A DNA stretch of 64,000 nucleotides from Kryptolebias marmoratus (GCF_001649575.2 NC_051445.1:6688625-6752624), one strand, 5' to 3'. Shown: positions 1 to 11,924, numbered from the stretch's first letter. Notes: generated by a model from the sequence alone, not told the origin. Translations and numbers: made by a program.

Positions 1-1764
1 AGAAAATTTTGAAAGATCTTCCGAAAGCCGAAAGAATCATTGCTCAAGATTACAAGAAAGTCTGGATTTTATTTGCAATATAAAAATACAGAGTGGTTCA
101 GGACTATTGCACAATGTTGTAAATAATTACATAAATTACTATAAAAAATATAGACTGAGGAAAAAGGCAGTAGTATGTAATAACGATAAGGGGCTGACGC
201 TACTAAAGCAACCTGGGTATATAGAGGAAAAGACCTCCCTGTCTTCTGGCTGAAAAGTGCAGGTGTTTGTTTAAGGCTGCAACATGGATGAGTGGAGGGA
301 TGGAAGAAGAACAGGAGGAGTAACGGTAGCTGGTGTTGAGTTGCATGGATGACGGGTCTTGATCTGGGAGGATGGTGAGCTGTCACAAATTTAGATGGAC
401 CCCCCAGGGCTTGTGCGTGCATACAAACAAACAAACACAACTAGCATGCACTTAAACACACCCTGCAACATGAAAGAATGAGGACAGACAGTAATGCATA
501 CACATAGGTTTACAAATATACATTAACATATGCACGGTCACACTGAGTGTACACCAGCATATCAGCATTGCTCTGAATTTAATTGTCCTAACTTGTAAGA
601 TTGATACCCAGATGGATTTCAATCTGGGCTGAGACAACAATTTTTGTTTCTTTGTATTATAAAAATCCTTTCATTGAGTTATTAATTCAAATACTTTGCA
701 ATTTAAAACAGTTTCTTTAATGAAACCACTCTCTTTGTGATCCTAAAAGTTTTTTTTATAATTCAAAAAGTTTAAAGCATAAACCACAAGTATGTGTTTA
801 AGGGTGTTTGTACTAAAACACTGACATTACTCTCTTTTTTTGTAGTTTTGTAATTTGTTGTTTTTGAGAGTTTTGTTCAAGATTTGCTACAGGCTTGGAT
901 GCATTGCTGAGCAAGGGAGAAGGCTTTGCTAGCAAAAGGCGAGCCAACGACTAATCTATGCTTCTGTGCATTTGTGTGTAGAAACAGCACTGGCAGCTGC
1001 ATATGCTTGAAGGGCTGGGTGCTGCCACTTATTGCCAGCCCTTTTGAGCAGAAACAGAGCTGTAACAAGCAGAAAGCGAAGGCTTAGAGCATTGAGCCGT
1101 TAGGAAAAGACCCCCATTTGCTCCTGGAAGGCAATCTTTGTGTGTTTTTAACACCAAAATGACAGGACATGCTTATATCCAAACTCATTTAATGATTCAG
1201 TCATATTAGGACATTTCCTTCCAAAATAAATAATAAGGAATTATATAATTATAAAATAAGTGCAGCCTTCAAACCAGAAATACTTCATATGAAATTGTTG
1301 CATCAATCAAATCAGGCCAAATCACGCAACAGTAGTTCCTTAGTGTCAGTCCTTGTCTAAACAGCTGAGGTATTTGTGTCATGACAGCCTATAATTTGCC
1401 TCATGTTATCTTAAATGAATGCTTTAATAAGGGTTATCCAATCCATGGTAAGTGTCATAATCTTGAGCAGAATAGCTGCATTACATTGGCATCATTGCAG
1501 AGCTTTTGATGCCTCAATGATCGTCAATACTTCCAACATGGCCTGCAGCCAGAAAAGACAACCCATATCAGTAACAAAGAATTGTCTACTTTTATGCTTG
1601 TTGGAAAAAAAAATAATCATTACTTTCTCACAAAATATTCTCCAAGATTTCTTTTCATATTATTTATTTCAACACCTTTTTGCTCAGAGTGAAAGAGAAA
1701 TGATAATACTGTATATTTATTGCAGCTCCTTTTATTATCGCTTTTTATACTTTATGTGTTGCAG
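1..1764. other. Non-coding DNA upstream of the candidate last exon
   Basis: AT-rich sequence with short A/T runs and no open frame of convincing composition. If 1765-1858 (+) is a real last exon, this stretch would be the 3' part of its preceding intron. No other splice-flanked coding block on the + strand was recognised here. The open frame that starts at 1415 and runs into the exon is low in complexity before 1764 and is best read as intron that happens to lack stops. Confidence 0.4.
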
Positions 1765-1858
1765 CTTCAGCAGATTTACTGAGCTCCTGGAGAGGCTGGG
1801 GGTTAAGCAAGGCTCATTCAACAAATTCTTCAATGAGTACGGCCATATTGAAGCCTAA
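1765..1858 (+). CDS. Candidate terminal coding exon of an unidentified protein
   Basis: A pyrimidine-rich stretch (about 1728-1760) leads into 'tgttgcag', giving a plausible acceptor with the exon starting at 1765. AGs at 1769-1770 and 1772-1773 are alternative acceptors. The frame then reads FSRFTELLERLGVKQGSF, continues NKFFNEYGHIEA, and stops with TAA at 1856-1858. Unlike the neighbouring chance frames it has no homopolymer or microsatellite content, balanced amphipathic composition (a helix-like FTELLERLG segment) and codons richer in G and C than the surrounding intron-like DNA. The rest of the gene would lie to the left, outside the window. I do not recognise the protein family. It could still be a chance frame in a conserved non-coding block, so this is an inference from splice-site and composition evidence only. 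Confidence 0.45.
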
Positions 1859-2445
1859 ATCTGAGCCCCTCTGGGTGGAAAACTCACTCAACAAATACAC
1901 TCACCTGCAACATTTACCTTTTGTACAAACTCTTGTGTTTCTATGTAGAAAAACCACTCTGGGACACTTAGTTTTGAAGTTCTCCTATTGAGGCAGTCTT
2001 TATGTGCTCTTACTCCGAAGCAAGAGTTGCTCCTTTTGCTTTAATTACAGTAAATGCAGCAGACCCCCCAGGCTTTTTTAAATACATCAACCAGCAGAAG
2101 AAAAGAAGAAAATGCTAATTAGTCCCATAATGTTGCTGACCATGCAAGTTCCTTAGCACTGCTGAGTTTTATTGACATAAGAAGGACAATAGGAATCTGT
2201 ATTCAAATGATTTGCTCTGCCTTTGTGTTTGGGTGCAGCTGCTTCAGCGTTGACTGTTACCTACCACATATTTTATTACACAGTTTGACAGAGTCAAATT
2301 AGACATGACAATATGAGGGAGTCGATATGTGTTTGTGATTCCTGTCTAAGTGTATTAAAGCCTGCGGGATTTTAGCATTAGAGCATGTTATGTTGTTTTA
2401 CATTTGTGAATAATGAATAAAAGGTGAGTTTTACATTTTTGAGTC
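1859..2445 (+). other. Possible 3' UTR of the candidate last exon
   Basis: Sequence downstream of the stop at 1856-1858 lacks repeats up to the GT microsatellite at 2540. It contains ATTAAA at 2354-2359 and AATAAA at 2416-2421, the latter followed by a G/T-rich stretch resembling a cleavage downstream element. This is consistent with a 3' UTR of roughly 0.6 kb, but it depends entirely on the exon call. Confidence 0.3.
2416..2421 (+). terminator. Canonical AATAAA polyadenylation signal (candidate)
   Basis: AATAAA is followed within about 30 bases by T/G-rich sequence. It is the first canonical hexamer downstream of the candidate stop codon. Such hexamers are frequent by chance in AT-rich DNA. 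Confidence 0.25.
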
Positions 2446-2537
2446 TTTGTGCATGCATGTGTCAACTTCACATCCACAACTTTAGTGCGATGGAGAAAGC
2501 CTGTAATGCATTCCATGTTTCAGAGTCAAGAAGCTGT

Positions 2538-2539
<2 letters not shown>

Positions 2540-2575
<36 letters not shown>
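2540..2575. repeat. (GT)n microsatellite
   Basis: About 18 uninterrupted GT units, followed by imperfect 'tggtgttggtatgtgtgt'. Probably length-polymorphic. Confidence 0.97.
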
Positions 2576-2576
<1 letters not shown>

Positions 2577-2994
2577 GGTGTTGGTATGTGTGTAAGAGGA
2601 GAGAGTCAGAATCAGGATCAATACTATTGACCTGTTTACCTTGGTGCCGAGCAGCTCGGGCCAGCTCTCCGGTTTACCACTTGAAACATTAAAACCAGAC
2701 TATTAGTAATACTTTGGTCCTTCTCTTTACTGATTGTACGGCCGGCATTGGAGCTGTCCACCTTGCAGACATGAGGAGAGAGGAAGAGTGAACGAGAGAG
2801 GGGTGGAAGGAGAGAAGGAGGTTAAAGAAAGAGAGAGACCCTGAATCTAATCCTCTTGACTTAAAGCCACTGAGTTTTGCCCCACTTCTCTCCGCTCGCT
2901 TCTAGACCTGATGTGGTCACTCAACCCTATCGAGCTGCGGGGCATTGTGGCCCGCCCGTCTCTGCTACACTCACACCCCTCCACCCTCAGGCGC

Positions 2995-3270
2995 TTTTGT
3001 GCTCCTGGCTTTCCACCTCCTGCCCCCCCGCCTCTCCTTTTCTCATCCTCCTCCACACAGCCAAAACAGAATTTCTCTAAATGCTTAATTTTCCCCCCTT
3101 TGGCTTCCTTTTTGCAAGTGCCCTCTCACTTGTTTGTCTATCGATTTTTCATCCTTCTCCTGCCACTGCCCCCTCTTCCTCCTCCTCCTCGCTCCCCCTT
3201 CTCCTTCCTCACAACCCCAGCTTTTCATCTGCTCCTCCCCAGTTTCTCCTGCTCTCCTTTCTTGTTGATG
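2995..3270. repeat. Polypyrimidine (CT-rich) low-complexity tract
   Basis: A long run dominated by C and T on the + strand, with TCC/CCT blocks and very few purines at 3000-3060 and 3160-3255. Such tracts can adopt triplex structures; no coding signal is seen. Confidence 0.7.
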
Positions 3271-3540
3271 TAAAGTGATTTATTTATTTATTTTAGGCTT
3301 GTTGCCCAGGTAATTTGTGGTAGGTAATGACTTTCGGTGAATCCACTTTGCACTCTTTGAATTTTTTTTCTGACCTTTGCATCATCCAGGTCCAATTCTC
3401 TGCACATCCCCTTTTGTCCCATTTGCTTTTTTATATTTCCCATCGTTTTTATCCTCACCTCTCTCTCCCAGTCTCCTGTTTCTGCTTCTTGCCACTGTAT
3501 TTTTAATTCCCTCTGTAGAAATGGTGCTTCATGATACTTG

Positions 3541-3577
3541 GTTGTGTGTGTGGTGTGGGTGTGCGTGTGTGTGTGTA
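3541..3577. repeat. Imperfect (GT)n repeat
   Basis: Interrupted GT units with GG and GC interruptions. Open frames across it are artefacts of the repeat. Confidence 0.85.
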
Positions 3578-4789
3578 TGAAGCAAAACTGAGGAGGTGAT
3601 TGACACCTGGCTCTGTGATGTGGAGTGTTCTCACTTCTGCACTCCATCACCCCCTTCACCCCCTCTATCCCCCCTCTTTTCTCCAGCCATCGTTCTTGTG
3701 TCCACTGGGACATTGAATGAACAGTGTAGGACTGCGAGAGAAAAAGAATGCAAGGCAGGGAATAAATTTAAGATAAAAAAATATCCACAAACATTCTGTG
3801 GTATTTTCCTACTCAGTTTGACTTACCTTTTCTTAACTGGAAAGATAATGTGGGGCAAATAGGGTGATCTAGGGTTCTGTGTGTTTTTGTGTACCCATGA
3901 AATCTCTCGAGCAACCTCCCCTTTCCTCCGCACAAGCGCACCCACTCACACAGACACATTTTCACCTTGATTTGTGTGTGCGTGTGTGTTTTACCATTTT
4001 TTATTTGTCCCCTTGCGTTTTCCTCCACTGGAAACAGTGGCTAAGGCAAGAATTTCAGTAAAACAATCTAGAATAATTACCAAAAGTAGGTTTATGTTAT
4101 GTAGATCCTGCAGAAGAATTAATTTTGGTTTAACAAAATTAACCTAATCTGGTTGTGGAATGCAAACTTTTCTTTTAAAGTTTCAGCAAAGATTTACAAG
4201 AAACATTTAATTTTTATTAATTCCACAATAAAGTAGAAATTAAAAAAAGGACACAGTGTGAAAAAAGTACTTTGAAGAACTGTAATAAGAAAAAAGTGTT
4301 CACCAAGTTCTTATTCTTCTTACACTAATATGGACAGTCTGTAGTCCCTACTGTGTTATCCTCTCTGAAATGCAAACTTGAAATTATTTAATATTACTGA
4401 GATATCAAAAATGATATAGTTAACTTATTTATGCCTTTTTGTATTCAAAGTGACAGGCAGATGTCAATGTGTAGAAAACCAGGTGCCTTGTCCCTCCAGG
4501 AGGGGACAGTAAAGAGCAGGGAGCCCACAACTGTCTCACACTTGTTAAAGAAAGCGTAGTTTAGAAAAAAATTATAATTTATAAATAGTCACTAAGACTC
4601 AAACAATGGGTTAGTTTAGAACACAACTGGAAGAAAATTGATCATAGCTATTTTTATTTTCAGAATAATGACATATAAGAAAGCTTATCCCTTACTTTCA
4701 AAATGAAATAGTCAAATTTCCACTCCACAGACACATATATACTCTAGGACTTCCTTCCGGCATAATCCAGAGGTCAGGGCAGATTTCAT

Positions 4790-5045
4790 ATCCCTCAATC
4801 ATGCAGATGAACATGACCTTGGCCGGCCTTGGCACTCGGTCACATCAGCACCCTGATGCAGCGTTGCTTTGCATCTCTGATTGTGTTAAATCATGTTTTC
4901 CTATCATCAGCACACACTGGATGGACAGCATCCTTCTCTAAGCACATCCAGAGAGGGATAATTGCCAAGACCTTTAAAAGCCTTTCAGAAAGAAACGAGG
5001 AAATCAACATAATTCAGATGAAGGGGAATATCAGAGACATATAAA
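4790..5045. promoter_or_regulatory. Candidate conserved non-coding block
   Basis: Complexity and GC rise relative to the flanking AT-rich DNA, with no simple repeats. The block holds an 8-bp GGCCGGCC palindrome near 4820 and octamer-like ATTTGCAT-type motifs on the complementary strand around 4868. Regulatory function is inferred from texture only. Confidence 0.25.
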
Positions 5046-5159
5046 GTAAAGTATGCCAGGCCATAGTGCGAGGCAGGGTGGGGGTGTGGAGGTAGAAAAA
5101 AAGATGCAAGACTGTAAAAGGTGGGTCCTTGGCATTATTATGTTGATGGGTTTAGCCAT

Positions 5160-5332
5160 GCAGAGTGGGCCAGCTCATTGGAGGGCCCCTAAATGAAGAG
5201 GCTGACCTTCAACAAGCCCTCTCTCTGTTCATTAGCCATGTGGTGCTTATCTACAATAATACAGTTGTGGAGAATATGAGGCCAGTGGGCCTTTCCAAAG
5301 TCAACGATGTACTACAGGTGGAAAGATGAGTG
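5160..5332. promoter_or_regulatory. Candidate conserved non-coding block
   Basis: Unique sequence of mixed composition with TTAGCC/CATTAG cores and an ACAATAAT SOX-like motif near 5253, between AT-rich flanks. There is no open frame of note. Conservation was not tested. Confidence 0.28.
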
Positions 5333-6060
5333 TCTGAGTTTTGCTCGTGGTGATGGACTTAAGCCCCTTTACCCCACAGTGCTTCAAACTCCCAACTAGA
5401 CATTGTAGCTTTTAACTCATGTAATTATGAGAGAAAGTATCAAAATAAGTGCAGGATAAGGTCAAAATATTATGCTCAGTATTTCATTGATTGAAGGCAG
5501 AGGTTTACACATATCCATCATTAGAATGATTTTTGTTGCAAAATGTAACAGATTTTTTCAACTCATCTTTTCCTATAAAGATTGAATGTGTATACTGCTT
5601 AAAGAAAATAAAAAAATTGCTTCAGTTTTACGTTCAGGTTTATAGTGTATTCACACTACATCTTAGATTACATGTTTCCTTAGAGACCAACTGCTTTTAG
5701 CAGTCATTAACTAACTTTTTGTACAATTCTAGTTCAATATTAGACAATTATCTGCAAATCTGAAATAAAAAAAAATAAAAAATCAGTGACATTTCTTGAT
5801 CATAGCACAGACCTGAAATTTAATCATTGCCCACATTCATTACAGAATAACCACATGAATTTCAAATGTCAAAATCACATAAATTCATCAGTGGAAACAT
5901 GTTAAATTAATGTGTGAAAAATGTATTTTGCACAAGTTTCTTGGATATATTGGGATATTTTCAACATGTTCATTTAATCCTATTTGGCTGCATGGTTTTC
6001 CAAATGGGCTAATGTGAAAAACACAGTAAACTGACTTTTTTTTTTGTCTTATATGGGATA
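5333..6060. other. AT-rich intergenic DNA
   Basis: No gene, RNA or recognised repeat seen. Short poly-A and poly-T runs occur at 5766-5783 and 6037-6045. It directly abuts the inverted-repeat-bounded element. Confidence 0.5.
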
Positions 6061-6090
6061 CCTTTTAGGTGGTATCTCACTGGGATGCAA
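6061..6090 (+). repeat. Left terminal inverted repeat
   Basis: Begins CCTTTTAGGTGGTATC. It pairs with 6695-6724 with four mismatches in 30 positions. Confidence 0.8.
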
Positions 6091-6694
6091 TTGTTAGAAA
6101 CTAGTTGGTGACTCCAAATCTTTGAGTGACCAATAAGCTATACGGCTGAGTTCTGACTGGCCATATTTTGAAAATTACAGCCTGTTTTTGTGTGAATGGC
6201 ATATAGAATCCGAAGTTTTGTCTATGCTCATCATTTTGTCCACTTCCACCCACATCATACGCACCACTACTTGTTTTGTACCAACTTTGGTATCCATCAC
6301 CCAGGTTTATGATTGAATCTGCAGGAGTACACTTTTAAGATTTGTACCAGTTCTTCAATAATTAAGATTTTTTTTTGTCTTTTATGTTTTCTGTTAGACT
6401 AGAGCTACCAAGAAGGTATGAAAATATTGTACAGCTCCAGCAAACCTGAGATGTGTTGCAGATGCCCACGACACAACTCAAGTGGGTTTGAGACAGGTTG
6501 AAGATGCTCACAACATCTCTGAGAATATTTCAAGTGAAAAGCTGCCACACAAACTTTTTTGAACTTGTTCAAAACTCAAGCGAAAGACCTTGTGGCTTTG
6601 CAACTCACAAGAGGAAGCTGAGATCCCTGTGAAAGTCGCAAGACTTTCTGGAGCAATTCCAGAGGCTCCCTCATGAATGCCTTTCCCCAACCAG

Positions 6695-6724
6695 TTGCAG
6701 CCTAGTGAGATACCACTTTAAAGG
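6695..6724 (-). repeat. Right terminal inverted repeat
   Basis: Read on the minus strand it begins CCTTTAAAGTGGTATC, matching the left end. Confidence 0.8.
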
Positions 6725-6949
6725 AGGGACAAAACACTCTGCCCCTGTTAGTCTGGGTCACCTGCTCTATCCATAGCAGTAGGATTGTTTGCACTTAGGT
6801 ATTTGTGTAGGTTAATTCAAATGAAAGAAAGACACTTTCTGGCTTCTGCACAAACTGTCAGATAGAGTTTTGCATCTCAAAAACATTACTCAACTTATTT
6901 GGAGTTTTGGTATGAAAAATAAATATAAACAATATGTAACATATCTCTC

Positions 6950-7215
6950 CTTGAGACTGAGAACAAGCCGAACTGAAGCACAGAGACAGGAGTTAGGAGT
7001 GGGTAAACAGATTAAAAAACACACAACACGGTCGATAATGTCAAAAGCGGATGACAGATCTAAAAGAATGAATATTGATCTTTAGAAGGCCTTTGCTCAG
7101 GCGACCTGTGGGAGGTCAGCCCTTGTAATTAAACAGGGGAGGTCTAATGCAGGACTGGGTGTGAGCCTGGTGTTAAAGGGGGAAGGCTGGATCTGGTAAT
7201 GAGCTGGATCCAGAA
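6950..7215. promoter_or_regulatory. Candidate conserved non-coding block
   Basis: Unique, fairly GC-balanced DNA just right of the inverted-repeat element, with TGAATATTGATC (near 7069), TGTAATTAAACA-like and AGATCT motifs. The 71-codon frame at 6870-7085 starts in AT-rich DNA and is not convincing as a protein. Regulatory role inferred from texture only. Confidence 0.28.
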
Positions 7216-7930
7216 TAGCACAAAAAAAGTGCAAAATGTTTTACTTTTCTGTCATCTAGTATTTCTTCCAATATACTTGTTTCAGTTCAGATTTTTAGAA
7301 TATTCTGGTCATTCCTATACTTTTATCAAGGACTGTTGCTCTTTTTGTCCTCTGTAAGAGATAAAAAATATTTTTATATAAAAAAAATTGTGCGCCAGGG
7401 GTTTCTGTGGCAGGAGCGGAAGTGGCAGATGTGAGCTCACAAAGAAATGGATAAGATGCTGTTTATTGGAACAGGCTACAGTTGGATTAGCGTCCACACA
7501 ACTCCAGGCTTTAGACAACTGCACTGACAGGATCCTGCTTATTGATGGGAGTTAACTTTTGCTCCAAATGTCTGCATATCTGTCTGTCAACATCCCTGTA
7601 ATGGAAATACACACTTGAATCTTAAAAGAAGCATGTGGTGTTTAGAATAACACACCATAAGACATGGAGATTAACATGGATCTATGCATTTTTAAATCCT
7701 ATACAGTAACAAAAAGGAACTCAAACAGCTCCACAGCAGTGTGGCCCATATGCAGTCCTGTACCAAACTTCAGACCCACGGGCCTGCATTTGCCATCTCT
7801 TTATCTGTGTTTGGCTGTGGATAAAGGAGGAGCAGAGACTGAGTGTGGATATAATCCGTGTATCATTGGCTTTATCCACTGCAGAATCACAGCTGATTTA
7901 GTGCCTCACAGCTGTTGTAATGGGCCCCTG

Positions 7931-7963
<33 letters not shown>

Positions 7964-8699
7964 CATGTTGTGCATCCTACCAATGTACTTTGTCCTCTCT
8001 AAGATTTTACTGCCCACTGGTTGACCCTCACTTCAGACGCACATATGCACTCATGTTTATGTTTAGAAAAGTAAACTAGCCGGAGCTTATGCGCACACAC
8101 ATGCTCATACACACATCAGCGGCTATGTAGTTGTCACTGCTTGGGGACGTCTCATGGTAAGGTGAACTCAGAGTGAACCTGCTCAAAACATAAATAACAT
8201 CGTTCTCTCATCTCTCCCTAGCCCCCCATAGCCCTTCTTCCTACTCTCACTTTTTTCTTCCTCCTTCTTTAGTCCATCCCAGTCTCTCCCTTCCAGTTCC
8301 TCTCACTCTTTCATGTAAGTGGAGATACAGAAACTGTAAACATTACCACAAATGGATGATGCATATTCTGCAGTTCACAACACCCACACATAAACATAGC
8401 CTTGGAAGAACCAAAGGTCATACCTTGAAATACCCTTCCTAACATTCTACAATTTTACACCAACATTATCACAGTCGCTTCAAAGTGACTTTCAAAAGCT
8501 CCTTTATGAAGTTTTGAATCTTTTCTACCCAATAATGCTTCTACTTGTATTTTCTTCAAAAACAGTAAATCTAACCCAATTTTCAGCAGTGTCCAGAAAC
8601 ACTATCACTAATAACCTTCCTCCTGACGTTTATAGCTATTTTTATCAGAAGATTTGCCCTTCCCCCTCTTTATCACTGTTGGTCTGTATGTTCGGTCCT
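7216..8699. other. Intergenic DNA with CA-rich repeats
   Basis: No gene supported. The stretch contains the CA repeat at 7931-7958, scattered 'acacac' strings at 8090-8115 and a CT-rich patch at 8215-8310. The 112-codon frame at 7664-8002 crosses the CA repeat and is a chance frame. Confidence 0.5.
7931..7958. repeat. (AC)n microsatellite
   Basis: About 14 uninterrupted AC units. Confidence 0.95.
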
Positions 8700-9330
8700 T
8701 GCTAGCACTTCCTGTTAACACACAGGGCGTTTATTGATAGGCCATTCCCATTAGTGCTGTTTACCTGTCAGGGCTCACTGCACTAATGAGAGAGCTTTAG
8801 GAGGGAAAAATGTGTAGGGACGGTTAACCACTAATGGATGTTTACAGGCTTCCTGGATACTGCCGTGTTTGCTGCCACCTATGTGGGTACCACTATCATC
8901 AGACCTAGACCTGTTCACCACCTAATTGGTACTGTGCCGAGGGCCCAGTCAGGGCCTATTTGATTACCAAGGGATTTGGGTGAGAGCGTAGTAAAAATAC
9001 GAGATTGGTGTTAAAGAATGGGGTTACCATTTGGGGTTATGGACCTAATCGATATCCAGTAATCAGAGGCTTTTGAGGGGCTGAGTGCAGACATTGGAGT
9101 TAGAGCTAGATGGGGGTTTGAATGGAGAATGTACGAGCGTTGTAATATCAGCTCTACGTCAAAAGGTTCCTTTAGAGCACTATTAATGCTACTGGTGAAG
9201 GGTAATTGTGCCATTAGAGCTATAAGTGATACTAAATGGTGCAGGTATGGTAAAGGAACCACTGCGTTTAGTGAGCTGGCAGGTAATCTAATATAAATCT
9301 CCGATCAGGCTTCCTAATAGCTGGTCTATC
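8700..9330. promoter_or_regulatory. Long repeat-free block, candidate enhancer or conserved element
   Basis: About 630 bp with no simple repeats or long A/T runs, contrasting sharply with both flanks. It contains many TAAT/ATTA cores (such as CCATTAG, CTAATTGG, CTAATCGAT, GTAATCTAATAT), several CpGs and a GGTTA/GGGTTA theme on the + strand from 8980 to 9250. The 83-codon minus-strand frame at 9011-9262 has no recognisable domain. The texture is typical of developmental enhancers. An unannotated non-coding transcript cannot be excluded. Confidence 0.4.
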
Positions 9331-11394
9331 CTTGAGAAAATTGCCCATCATCATTTCGGTAAAAGAGATGAGCTTAAAATATCTGAGATCAAGCAAGTCA
9401 ATGTGCCACACTCATTTGGTTTGGCCCTGGAAACAGACCACATTTAAATTGATTTTATTTGCAGAATTTCCTTTATTATTAAAGTAAGGATTAATTTTAA
9501 AAAAGAGTGAGTGTGGTGCCCAGTTTCCTAACAATATCCAAGGACACTTTTGTAAAGGAACATGCAGAGGAGAGATCACATTGTACTGAGTTTATGCATT
9601 CTATATTGCTCTATGATTGCATGGTCCCCTGAGAAGAAGAATTTGTACTTTTATTAAATTATTGTAGAAATCATATAAGTGCTGGGCTATCTGTGGAAGG
9701 GATTTATTTGTTTATTGAATGAGAAGGCTGATGCACTCTTCTTTTTTTTTTGTTGTCTAATCTGTTCATTTGAGTAAGAAAAGGGCTCTCCACTTTGTCC
9801 CAATAACAGCGTTCTTGTTTGCAACTGAAACTTTTAGAATCATCAAAACAAACTTCATAATCATCCCTTTAAAGTAATATTAACCACATCATGTCATATT
9901 CACACTGATGGATAATTTGGAATTATATAAATGAGATTAATACCAAACATTTGAAATGAATGTACGGCTAACTAGTTGGACATAAAATTGCTAGGATACT
10001 TTCATCTTATGTATGAAAACAGTTTTCATTTTGAATAAAGTGTAGTGCTTGAGGAGAAATAAAAGAAGTCTTTTACCAAAACAAAATAAATTTCACTCTT
10101 ATTATTTTCAAACATGTCTTTTTATATTATTGTATTTCTGTATTTTTTATTTTCAAAGTATTTCTCACTTATGCACTTTTAGTGTGATATGCTGTATCAA
10201 ATTTTTACTGTATTTTTAACATTTTTCTGCAGACTGACTTGTAAATTTGTGCCTTTCTTTCTGCTGTTATGACCAGGATTTGCTGTCAACTTGCCTTAAT
10301 AGTTTTTGTCCTCTCTAAGAGCAGAGCATATAATAAATGACATTCTGCCGTTTGAAATATCAAAATTACTTACATTGTTCAAGCCATTTCTATTAGAAAT
10401 TACATATTTGGCTATTTCAGTATGATCATCCTTTGACTGCTAATTTTGCCTTTATCAGAAATTTGGAATGTAGCAGTGGTAAGATGTGACTAATCATTTC
10501 TTTTTAAAGTTAAGTGACAGTTCAAAAGAGCATGAAGAAAGACAGAGATAATAAAGGGCTACTGTACTGTCCAGACACAGGTAGATCACAAGACATGTGT
10601 GTTAGCTCTCCATTCTGTATCACTCACACACAGTTAAATGCTGCACATGTGCGCCCGGCTCATTTTTGGCCTTTGCTGCTTGCTTTTCTGTGTTACTGTT
10701 TACAAAATAACTGAGTTTACAGTAACTGTGTATCCAGATATAACTGTCAACATATTTTTTAAAAGTCTGAAACAGATTAAGAGCCATTCAAAAAATAGAT
10801 AGCTACCAAACTTTTTTTTTTAAATAGTAAAGTGTTTAAACATATTAGTGAATGGTCTTTCTACAACAATGATACTGTTACTGACCATGATGCATGGCAA
10901 CAGGTCTGCTCTGAAATCAGTTGCAGTTGGAGAGGCTAATTATTGTGATTACTTGTCATATTTAAGGTGATAATAATAACAACAACCATAATAAAACTAT
11001 ACTGTAAAACCGTAAGGATTTTAAAATTACAATGCTGAAATAAATCTGATTATACTGCCAGCAGTTTTCCAGCTCTGTGTCAGATGCTGACTGCTGGTTC
11101 CCTGATAGGGTTTTCATGTCAGCTTTTAATCCACATTTTCTACTGAATGGATTAATTTTGCTAATCCTTTGTTAAAAGTGTCAAACAGACATGAAGTATC
11201 AAAGGCCCTCACCTTCTCTCTGTAATTCACTTGCATTTTCTCTTTTTCTCAATTGCCTATCAGCTCTTTTTCTTCACTAATTAAAACCACACATGAAACA
11301 AGAGGATTGCAGATAAACACACACACACACACACATGCAGGCATGCACACACAGCGAAAACGAGAGATAGAAATAGTTGGCGCTACAATTACCA
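9331..11394. other. AT-rich intergenic DNA
   Basis: No gene, RNA or recognised mobile element. Short T runs at 9741-9752 and 10810-10822, and an AC repeat at 11316-11335. The remainder is AT-rich unique sequence. Confidence 0.5.
11316..11335. repeat. (AC)n microsatellite
   Basis: About 10 AC units, followed by further CA-rich sequence to about 11352. Confidence 0.9.
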
Positions 11395-11535
11395 GGCAAG
11401 CCTCCAGTGTCTCATTGGGTGTCTATTAAGAGGGGGGCCTGGCTCATTGTAATGATGGCAGAGTTTAATTACTTCCACCCGGCGCCTGTTGTAAAACATG
11501 CTGATAAATGAGCCAACAGGACGGCACATCATTAT
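11395..11535. promoter_or_regulatory. Candidate conserved non-coding element
   Basis: Repeat-free, with CATTGTAATGATGG, TTTAATTACTTCC and CTGATAAATGAGCC motifs and a GC-rich core (CCCGGCGCC, 11478-11486). Flanked on the left by a CA repeat and on the right by AT-rich DNA. Confidence 0.4.
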
Positions 11536-11924
11536 TTTTCTATAGTGCCAGACTGTTCGTACATGATGAGAGTAGGAGCGAGTTTCCCATACCTACATGT
11601 GCCTGAGAGCATATTTGCTGCACAGGGGAAGAAAAGATATGTGGGAATATGTGAATATTTGTGTGTGTGTGCAGTTTCTTTCCATTTGTAAGCGCGTGTA
11701 TCTGATGGATTCGCACATGGCAAGTCAAAACAATAATAAGCAGTTCCAACAACCCATGCTTGTGCAAGGATATCTGACCACCCATGAGTTAGATACAGTA
11801 AAAACATGTATGCAGAGCTCAGGACCGTTGTTGATTTTTCATATAATATTGCAACTAAGTTGTCACTGTACTCAGCTTACAAACAAATATACATATTCAT
11901 AGTCATTAATTCTACAAGTTTTTT

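Larger units (their letters stand above)
2446..4789. other. Intergenic DNA with simple repeats and CT-rich tracts
   Basis: No gene supported. The stretch holds the GT repeat at 2540-2575, a purine-rich patch at about 2762-2840, a strongly CT-rich patch at 2995-3270, and a GT-rich imperfect repeat at 3541-3577. AT-rich unique sequence follows from 4050. Open frames on both strands in 2847-3713 translate the CT/GA-rich tracts and are not credible proteins. Confidence 0.5.
6061..6724. mobile_element. Non-autonomous DNA transposon-like element with terminal inverted repeats
   Basis: The left end (6061-6090) and the reverse complement of the right end (6695-6724) match at 26 of 30 positions, sharing the core GTGGTATCTCACT. 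After a 10-base offset on the left side the similarity resumes (CTAGTTGGTGA against CTGGTTGGGGA), so the ancestral inverted repeat was probably about 50 bp. The interior (about 600 bp) encodes no transposase. The 60-codon minus-strand frame at 6508-6690 overlaps the right inverted repeat and resembles no protein I know. The size and architecture fit a MITE or a deletion derivative of a larger transposon. Target-site duplication is unclear: short 'ggga' strings lie outside both ends but are not aligned at equal distance. The family was not identified. Confidence 0.7.

Noticed and set aside
2847..3713. Overlapping proline/serine-rich frames
   Set aside because: They translate polypyrimidine and GT tracts on both strands in several frames at once.
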